Positions 56,681 through 64,000 of a stretch of DNA of 64,000 bases are shown here, one piece after another. This DNA comes from Wurfbainia villosa (lineage: Eukaryota > Streptophyta > Magnoliopsida > Zingiberales > Zingiberaceae): assembly GCA_025175895.1 (NCBI GenBank), contig CM045987.1, positions 106,815,040 through 106,879,039 of the forward strand, given 5' to 3'. Positions within the stretch are counted from its first letter, which is position 1; each line of letters begins with the position of its first letter. The notes beneath the pieces are model-generated. The model was given only the letters and a program-made list of their open reading frames with translations, ran no database searches and had not been told where the DNA came from. The position numbers and the translations under genes are program-made.

Positions 56681-58902
56681 TGTTAGAAATATATGAGAGA
56701 TGTCCTAAGGCAATCGCCTTATGTATGAACCATTTATATGATAAATGAAGATTCACTATTTGAGTATACATGGTTTCATGTATTTGATTGGATCTTAAAC
56801 TCATTTACTGAATGTCCGCGATACGACTCACAGCATGAGAGAATTTGTGATTGGATCACAACTAGTGAGTATCTCTACATGTGTAATTGTGATGTATCGG
56901 AATTATCCCTAGTCGATGAATTGATGGATTTGGACACCATCAATTCTGTCGAGACTAGCACGAGGTATACTCCTTGGTGTATCCAAGCAGCTGATTCTCA
57001 CTGGCTAGAGACATTGTGATGTCCGGAGTTAATCGTGGATGCTAGTTATGGTAACTAGTTCATTGGAGTGACAAGCCGTAAGACTTCATATGGTTCTCTG
57101 CATATATAGATATGTCAATGAAGTTCTTACTGTAGCTTAAGTGTGATGTTCCTTTGACTTGCGGTATTCAAGTTATCTTGATCATAAAGACTTATGCTTT
57201 GACATCTTAAGCAAGCATCTCTGTGGAGATGTGGACCCGGGATGATTGGGTATAAGTCGAAGTGATCGAAGGTGTTTGAATAGCCTATAAAGGATTCACC
57301 ACTCCTTGTGAGGAGATGTATACCCATGGCCTCTCGTCGGATTGTTACTAAAGTCTTTGGCCAAAGCATTACATGTTTAGAGTAAGGTACTCTTCGATAC
57401 ATGTGCAGTAACTAGAATCCGTAGGACGAGGAAATGATACATGGGCTAGGTTTGACGTAGTCAGCCTAGTGGGGACTGACACTATAGACCATGTCCTAAA
57501 CCAAGTGGGTATAAGATGAGTGAAGGGAATGGGGCACGATTCATTCGAGCTGCTGAAGGGTTTCAGAAATAGTTCTGGATCAACCGTTGATCTTTTCGGT
57601 TAATTGGGGATCATGATGTACTACTAGGTGCCACTCATGATCGTTCTATAATTAATGGTTAATTATAGACGGCCAACATAAATCGAGAACCTATTTGGTC
57701 ACACGCACAACGAGCGTAATCCGAAGGATTTAAAACGAGCTTGAGAATGAGATTCTCAGACCGAGAGAAACTAAGTTTGGTTGGACCAAACAAGAAGCGA
57801 GCATGAAATTATTTCAGTCGCAATGGAAGCGTGGATGGGCCGTGTCTTATGAAGACATAATGGATGAACCAAAATGGTTTGGTTCTAATCTAATGGAGGA
57901 GAATAAACCAAAGGGTTTAGTTTATTTTAAACGAATGAACCAAAGTTGGTTCGGTTCATTTTAACTTAAAATAAACCATCATGGTTTGGTTTATTTTAAC
58001 TTATATTAATGGAGCGGGTTAACGGGCCTTATGGTTATGATCCAATAACCATTTAGAGAATTAGTTCTCTATAAAAGAGGGCTTAAGGGTTTGTTAAGCC
58101 CTAATCCAAAACCCTAACCTAAGTTGTCGCCCACCTCATCTCATTGGAGATTTTCGGCGCCAACACCTCCATTGCGGCTGCCCAGCCCCTTGTGCCGCCG
58201 TCCAAATTGTTGCCGGCGTCCAAGCTTCAGCCGGTGATCCTCCGGCAACTCTCTGGTGATCTCCTTTGGGTTTGGCATCAAGGTGAGCTTCATCCTACCT
58301 TTTTGGCCGGCCCTAATTCCTCCACCAAAGCTGTCCAGTTTTCTGGACAGCTTGTTTCCCTCTAGTCGGAGCGTCGTTTGGATGATGGTTAGAGCTCCGA
58401 CAGTGCCTAAATTACCGGGGATTCGATCTCCGGTAATCCTCATAGGTGGAGGACGAAGGATTCGTCAAACGGTTGACGAATACCTCTCCGGAGAAGCAAG
58501 TTTTGAGGACTCGTCTTTGGATCCGAATTTGGATTCGGATCGTGATCCTCTCTCGATCACGTCGTCTTCAACACGAGGCTAGTAACCCGTACGAAGACGA
58601 AGCTCGTGACTTTGTGAAGTCATCCCGATGATACTCGGCGTGGATACGGATAGAGACGATTCTAGCGAGAATCATTCCGGTTGATGCCGTTCCCGCTACA
58701 CGTGATACGAAAGGTATACGTAGTTAAATTTCCTTTTATTGCAAATTTAAATTTACGGTTATGTCTACACATATTGTACTATGCATGCGTGTGATGTGTG
58801 TGTTGTAATAAATGTAGATTTATTATTTTTATTTCTTCCGCTGTGCACATGTTTGCGAAACATGTTCGAACACACACTCGCCGCGGTGTCGGAAACCCAA
58901 CA
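56681..58902 (+). repeat. 5' LTR of copia K
   Basis: 2222 bases, TGTTAGAAATATATG to AAACCCAACA. TATA box TATAAAA at 58070-58076 inside CTCTATAAAAGAG. The part after it (58130-58640) is GC-rich with false open frames on both strands. Confidence 0.88.
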
Positions 58903-58903
58903 G

Positions 58904-58916
58904 TGGTATCAGAGCC
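58904..58916 (+). promoter_or_regulatory. Primer binding site of copia K (tRNA-iMet)
   Basis: TGGTATCAGAGCC one base after the LTR end. Confidence 0.95.
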
Positions 58917-58973
58917 CAGGTTGTGTTTCGACATAATCGTAAAATGGTTTTGCGATAGTCATAATGATATTTC

Positions 58974-59360
58974 TAGAAATTTTCTACTTTTGGAAAGTTA
59001 GAAGTATTTATGGAAATTTTTCAATTTTGGAAAGTCTAGAAGTATTTATGGAAATCTTCCACTTTTGGAAAGTTGGAAGTATTTGTGGAAATTGATATTT
59101 TCCATAAATAAAATATTTAATTAGATTTTGGAAATTTGTTTCCTAATTTAATCATGATTTGATTTGGGAAATCAAATCTTAAAATATTTTATTTCCATAA
59201 GTAGTTTTGATGATTTAGGAAATTGATTTCCTAAATTGACTTTCCTTAATAAACCATTTCCATAAATAAAATATGTGATTAGATTTGAAAATTTATTTCC
59301 TAATTTAATAATGATTTGATTTGGAGAATCAAATCTTAAACATATTTTATTTCCATAAAT
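58974..59360 (+). repeat. AT-rich hairpin repeats in the K leader
   Basis: Three tandem units of about 38 bases around CTTTTGGAAAGTTAGAAG (58974-59092), then two larger composite inverted repeats. In the first, ATAAAATATTT (59108-59118) pairs AAATATTTTAT (59182-59192); in the second ATAAAATATGT (59266-59276) pairs ACATATTTTAT (59340-59350). Each encloses smaller hairpins such as GATTTGATTT with AAATCAAATC (about 59156-59178). Confidence 0.8.
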
Positions 59361-59590
59361 AGTTATGATATATAAGGAAATTATATACATGACATAATTG
59401 TATGCCATGTAATTGCATTAGATGCATATCATTATGTCATGCGTGTCGTGACATGTAGATGTATGTCATGTATGCCATGCCATGTAGATAATAGTTATTT
59501 GCATGCAAAGAGGATGAGACATAAAAACCCTAACTCAATATTAAAGCCTACACCTTCCATTAATATGGTTAGAACCAGAGTTCCGTTTCT

Positions 59591-59636
59591 TGTTCGGGTT
59601 GTTGGACTCTCTCCAAGCCCGGCTCGAACCCGAACA
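59591..59636 (+). other. Leader hairpin unit K-1
   Basis: TGTTCGGGTT (59591-59600) is perfectly complementary to AACCCGAACA (59627-59636). The core TTGTTGGACTCTCTCCAAG lies at 59599-59617; it has its own inner stem TTGGA/TCCAA around CTCTC. An alternative pairing, CGGG with CCCG next to the core, is also possible. Confidence 0.75.
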
Positions 59637-59690
59637 TGTTCAAACCATGGAATAGTTTAATACTAATATGGTAAGAGTCAGAGGTCAATC

Positions 59691-59730
59691 GTTAGCTTTG
59701 GTTGTTGGACTCTCTCCAAGCCGAGCTAAC
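59691..59730 (+). other. Leader hairpin unit K-2
   Basis: GTTAGCTTTGG (59691-59701) pairs CCGAGCTAAC (59721-59730), ten pairs with one bulge and one G-U, directly enclosing the identical core at 59702-59720. Confidence 0.78.
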
Positions 59731-59794
59731 TGGTTGAATGCGCTCTAACCATATTAAAACTATTTCTCGATTAATGGGTTAGCTTTAACCTGGA

Positions 59795-59829
59795 GCATCG
59801 GCTTGTTGGACTCTCTCCAAGGTCGATGT
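59795..59829 (+). other. Leader hairpin unit K-3
   Basis: GCATCGGC (59795-59802) pairs GTCGATGT (59822-59829), eight pairs with two G-U, directly enclosing the identical core at 59803-59821. Confidence 0.78.
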
Positions 59830-59986
59830 GAAGGGAGGTGAATTTGGGTGCTATGCATATGATGCATACTTGTTAATGTGTTAACAACCCGATGTATATG
59901 TGAACATTCAATTAGTTGATAGCACATTGTGATAGTTGCATATACGTGATATGCAATCAGTATAGTTGATACCTACCATCGTAGTT

Positions 59987-60024
59987 ATGAATGGCTTGTT
60001 GGACTCTCTCCAAGGTTGTTCATA
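59987..60024 (+). other. Leader hairpin unit K-4
   Basis: TATGAATGGC (59986-59995) pairs GTTGTTCATA (60015-60024), ten pairs with three G-U, directly enclosing the identical core at 59996-60014. The G-U pairs would be mismatches in the opposite strand, so the structure favours plus-strand RNA. Confidence 0.78.
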
Positions 60025-60192
60025 TCTATGTTGGATATCAACCCATTCGGAGATGGACCTACGATCTCCCGAAGTGATTTTGGGGTTTTTGAAATTCGAA
60101 AAATGAATGGGATTTATAAATGTATATTGATGCATTTTAAAATCATTTTCTCATATATGCTCGTTTTGTATTTCTAGGTCAATAAATTGATC

Positions 60193-60958
60193 ATGACGTC
60201 TTTGAATTTGCGCACTATTTTGGATTCGAACAAACTGACTGGGCCTAACTTCCTGGACTGGCTTAGAAACCTGAGAATTGTTCTCAAGGCGAAAAAACTA
60301 GCATATGTCCTTGAAGAGCCTCTTCCCAACCGTCCTAAGGACGATGCAACTCCAGACCAAATGTTGGTCTATCAGAAGCATGTGACAGATTCTGAGTTGG
60401 CGAGTTGCATCATGCTAGCGGCGATGGTACATGAGCTGCAAAAGCGAGCATATGGATGCTAATACTATGGTCTTCCATCTTCATGAGTTGTTTGATGAGC
60501 AAGCGAGATCCGAAATGTTCGAAGTCTCCAGGCTCCTCTTCACCACGAAGATGCAAGAAGGTTCATCTGTAGTGCAATTTGTGCTAAAGATGAACGGGTA
60601 CATCGAGCGGCTAGCTACCCTCGGGTTTGTGATAGATCACGAATTAAGTATTGACTTAATTCTGCATTGTTTGCCCAAGAGTTTCTCACAATTCATGATG
60701 AACTATCGGATGAACAAATTGGAATCCACTATTCCTGAGCTCCTCAATATGCTGAAGACTGTGGAGCCTTCTGTGAAGCATGAGGAGAAGGCGGTTCTGT
60801 TAGTTGATTCCTCAAAGAAAGGTTTTAAAAGGAAGGCAAAAGAATAGAAGAAAGGGAAGAACAAAAAGGCAAAGAAGGTAGAACCAACACAAAAGGGCAC
60901 TTGCCATCATTGTGGCAAGGAAGGCCACTAGCGAAGAAACTGCAAGATTTATCTTGAG
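60193..60958 (+). pseudogene. Copia K gag (frameshifted)
   Basis: Starts at the ATG at 60193 (MTSLNLRTILDSNKLTGPN, then FLDWLRNLRIVLK); upstream TTG at 60187 is not needed. Shell domain matches E. A small deletion near 60450 shifts the frame; it continues at 60431-60847 with FHLHELFDEQARSEMFEVSR and LILHCLPKSFSQFMMNY. A lysine-rich tract holds a TAG at 60845. The knuckle reads CHHCGKEGH, TAG at 60929, RRNC, so the W of the family's GHW has become a stop. Would form the particle shell in an intact copy. Confidence 0.88.
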
Positions 60959-63900
60959 TCCATGAAGAAGAAGAAGGCATCCGATGCCCCATCCTCTTCA
61001 AGTATCTTCGTTATTGATTGTCATTCTATTTCCTTAGACACTTGGGTATTGGATACTGGGTGTGGCTCACATATATGTAATGACATACAGGGGCTAAGGA
61101 ATAGAAGAAGACTCGTCAGAGGGGAGTCAAATTTGCGAGTTGGCAATGGAGCAAAGGTTGCTGCGGTCGCCATCGGAACTTATTTGCTGAAGCTCCCTAG
61201 TGGACTAGTCTTGGAACTGGATAATTGTTATTGTGTTCCTTCTCTAATAAAGAACATTGTTTCTATTTCCTGCTTAAATAGAAATGGTTTCCATTTGACG
61301 TTTAGTAACAATTGTTGTTATATAACTTTGAATGGCGTACTTTATGGAACTGGAACTTTGAGCAATGACATTTATACGTTAGACGTATCCAGTGACATTT
61401 TCAATATCGAAGTGAGCAACAAGCATGCTCGAAAAGATAATCAATTAGACTCCTACATGTGGCATTGTTGTCTTGGACATGTAAGTAAGAAACGCATGTC
61501 CGAATTACACAGATGTGGAATTCTGGAATCGTTTGAATTGGATTCATACGATACATGCGAATCATGCTTGAAAGGCAAGATGACTAAGTTACCTTTTACA
61601 GAAAAAGGTGAACGAGTGGGAGGGTTGCTAGGTCTAATACATATTGATGTATGTGGACCTATGTCAACTCAAGCTTTAGGAGGCTATAGCTACTTCATTA
61701 CCTTCACCGATGATCACTCACGGTTTGGGTATGTGTTCTTGATGAAACACAAGTCTTAAGCCTTTGAAAGGTTCAAAGAATTCAGAAATGAAGTAGAGAA
61801 ACAACATGACAAGAGTATTAAAATACTTCGATCGGATCGAGGTGGGGAATACTTAAGTCAAGAGTTTCTTGATTATCTAAGAGACAATGGCATATTGTCT
61901 TAATGGACTCCGCCATATAAACCACAGCATAATGGTGTATCTGAGAGGCGTAACCGGACCTTGTTGGACATGGTCAGGTCAATGATGAATCATGCGAATC
62001 TTCCCAAGTCCTTTTGGGGCTATGCACTTCAGACAGCTGTTTACTTGTTAAACAGAATGCCAACTAAGGTAGTCTCTACTACTCCATATGAGATATGGAA
62101 TAGTAAGAAACCTCATGTATCTTACTTGAAGATATGGGGTTGTCCTGCTTATGTGAAGCGGACTGTATCAGACAAATTGGATGCTAAGTCTGATAAATGT
62201 CTATTTATTGGATACCTTAAGGAAACAAGGGGTTACCAATTCTATCATCCTGTGGAACAAAAGGTGTTTGTTTCAAGGCATGCTGTGTTTCTAGAGAAAG
62301 AGTTTCTCTTGCAAGAAAACAGTGGGAGTGTCGTCAAGCTTGAGGAGGCTCGAGAGACTCAAATAGACATTGATGAGATACCTGGTGAAGCACAATAGCT
62401 GACAACTCATAGTGATGAGCAATCGGCTGGACCTATTGTAACACCACATCTTCATAGATCTGGTAGAACACGCAATATTCCTGAGAGATATGGATTTCTC
62501 ATAAGTGAATCGAACGACGTGTTACTCATTGATGATGAGGAGCCTACCAGTTATAAAGAAGTGCTGACAAGTTCAGAAAGGGATAAGTGGCTTGAAGCCA
62601 TGAAGTCGGAAATGGATTCCATGTATGAAAACCAAGTTTGGAACTTGGTTGACCCACCTGAAGGCATCAAGCCTATAGGGTGCAAGTGGGTTTTCAAGAA
62701 GAAAACCGACATGGATGGTAATGTGATTACCTATAAAGCTAGATTAGTGGCAAAAGGATATCGTCAAAAACAAGGTGTTGATTATAACGAAACCTATTCG
62801 CCTGTAGCTATGCTTAAATCCATTCGGATGCTCCTGGCCATAGCGGCTCATTATGATTATGAGATATGACAGATGGATGTGAAAACAGTTTTCCTTAATG
62901 GAAATCTTCTCGAGGACGTGTATATGATACAACCTGAGGGTTTCACATCGGTTGATAAAACCAAGGTATGCAAATTGTGATGGTCCATATATGGATTGAA
63001 GCAAGCATCCAGGAGCTGGAATATCCGTTTTGATGAGACAATCAAAAAGTTTGATTTCTCACAAAATCCAGATGAACCTTGTGTGTACAAGAAGGTTAGT
63101 GGGAGTGCAGTCATGTTCATAGTATTGTATGTCGATGACATATTACTTATGGGAAACGATGTTTCAATCTTACAGTCAGTTAAGGTTTGGTTATCCAAGA
63201 CATTCTCCATGAAAGACCTGGGAGAAGCAACCTACATCCTCGGGATTAAGATCTATAGAGATAGATCGAAACGGTTGCTTGGTATTTCACAGTCTACATA
63301 TATAGACCGAGTGCTAAAGCGGTTTAGCATGTCGGAATCCAAGAAAGGTTACCTACCCATCAGGCATGGGGTACACCTTTCGAAGTCTATGTGTCCGCGC
63401 ACAGAAGACGAGAGGATTTGCATGAGTAAGATTCCCTATGCATCCGCAATAGGATCTATCATGTATGCTATGTTATGTACAAGGCCCGATGTATCGTATG
63501 CTCACGAGTGTCACGGCGGATACGATCGATCGAGAATGGATCATTGGGTGGTATTAAGGCGATCCTTAAGTACTTAAGAAGAACTAAGGATGTGTTCCTA
63601 ATATATGGAGAAGGGACATGGTGATACGCGGGTATACGGATGCGGCTTCGAGACGGACAAGGATGATTCAGTCTCGATGCGGATCGTGTTCACCTGAATG
63701 GGGTGCGATGAGTTGGAAAAGTTCCAAACAAGAGACTTTGTAAGGGATTCTACCAGGCGAGAATACATTGTAGCCAGGCGGCAAAGGCGGTTTGGATCAA
63801 GAAGTTCATTTATGAACTTGGTGTGATTCCTGCCATTATTGAAGTAATACCGGTTTACTGCGACAATAATGGAGCAATTGCACAGGCGAAATAGCCGAGG

Positions 63901-64000
63901 TCTCATCAACGATCCAAACATATGCTTCGCCGCTATCATCTTATCAGAGAGATCATTAGTAGGAATGAAATACAAATCGAGAAAATTCCCACTGAAAGGA
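60959..64000 (+). pseudogene. Copia K pol (protease, integrase, reverse transcriptase, RNase H)
   Basis: One frame to about 63500. Protease VLDTGCGSHIC (61050); integrase zinc region WHCCLGHV and CESCLKGKM, core IHIDVCGP, RSDRGGEY and NGVSERRNRTL (D, D, E; 61440-61960); reverse transcriptase with QMDVKTVFLNG (62870) and YVDDILLMGN (63130), plus SIYGLKQASRSWN. Stops at 61757, 61901, 62396, 62867 and 62978. After DVSYAH (about 63505) the sequence shows many small losses. RNase H is still visible in VIPVYCDNNGAIAQ (about 63846) and ends with IEKIPTE at the window edge, so the 3' LTR is outside. Confidence 0.9.

Larger units (their letters stand above)
56681..64000 (+). mobile_element. Copia element K, runs off the right edge
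   Basis: LTR 56681-58902, initiator-Met primer site 58904-58916, leader with two classes of hairpin repeats (58974-60030), gag from 60193, pol through RNase H to the edge. Related to E in coding sequence; LTR not alike. One frameshift in gag, seven stops, and a damaged region from about 63500. Confidence 0.9.

Noticed and set aside
58141..58582. Overlapping frames of about 100 residues on both strands near a GC-rich stretch
   Set aside because: Within the LTR of copia K downstream of its TATA box; both strands open due to GC content, no domain.

Overview
The window looks like a repeat-dense, gene-poor block of a large plant (angiosperm) nuclear genome. I find no recognisable host gene, tRNA, rRNA or CRISPR. 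Nearly everything is LTR retrotransposon: Ty1/copia gag-pol with tRNA-iMet primer sites (TGGTATCAGAGCC), Ty3/gypsy-type LTRs with a tRNA-Asp primer site, long Tekay/Del-like solo LTRs, and one truncated plant L1 LINE. Species cannot be read from this. Copia elements with about 2 kb LTRs resemble the Angela/Tork group, and a monocot is plausible but only a guess.

Layout, left to right. 101-634 and 635-10898 are gypsy-type LTR pieces (A, B). B is split by C, a complete but decayed copia element on the minus strand (1266-10331). D (10899-11385) is an LTR tail of a SIRE-like family. E (11386-18327) is a plus-strand copia element with one LTR, a long leader and a gag-pol in a single frame broken by eight stops; its 3' end is missing. 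F (18328-about 21931) is the 3' part of a SIRE-like minus element with the tail of a gag. J (23735-29115) is a 5.4 kb element with two LTRs, a perfect target duplication, an intact 576-residue gag and no pol, that is, a TR-GAG-type non-autonomous element. L (29390-31522) is a 5'-truncated LINE with a 22-bp target duplication. M (31908-about 33170) is a SIRE-like LTR with a G-run array, and N (33471-34912) is a solo gypsy-type LTR.

35680-56316 is one short-LTR minus-strand copia element (G) carrying three insertions: O (36346-46382), a gypsy-type non-autonomous element which itself holds a 3.95 kb solo LTR (P, 40363-44313); Q (46916-48001), a solo SIRE-like LTR; and R (50700-54041), a 3.3 kb solo Tekay-like LTR inside the integrase. 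After a gypsy-type LTR fragment S (56317-56680) comes K (56681 to the window end), a plus-strand copia element that runs off the right edge.

The most striking structure is in the untranslated leaders (between primer site and gag) of copia elements C, E and K. Each holds a series of hairpins. In K and E a nearly invariant core sits inside stems whose sequence differs from unit to unit but remains complementary, including G-U pairs and a T-A to G-C exchange in K. This suggests selection on RNA structure, perhaps for packaging, dimerisation or translation of the genomic RNA. It is the best candidate here for an undescribed system. Other points of interest are the intact gag of the otherwise ageing TR-GAG element, palindrome clusters in the U3 of SIRE-like LTRs that differ between the two LTRs of one element, and a G-quadruplex-like array.
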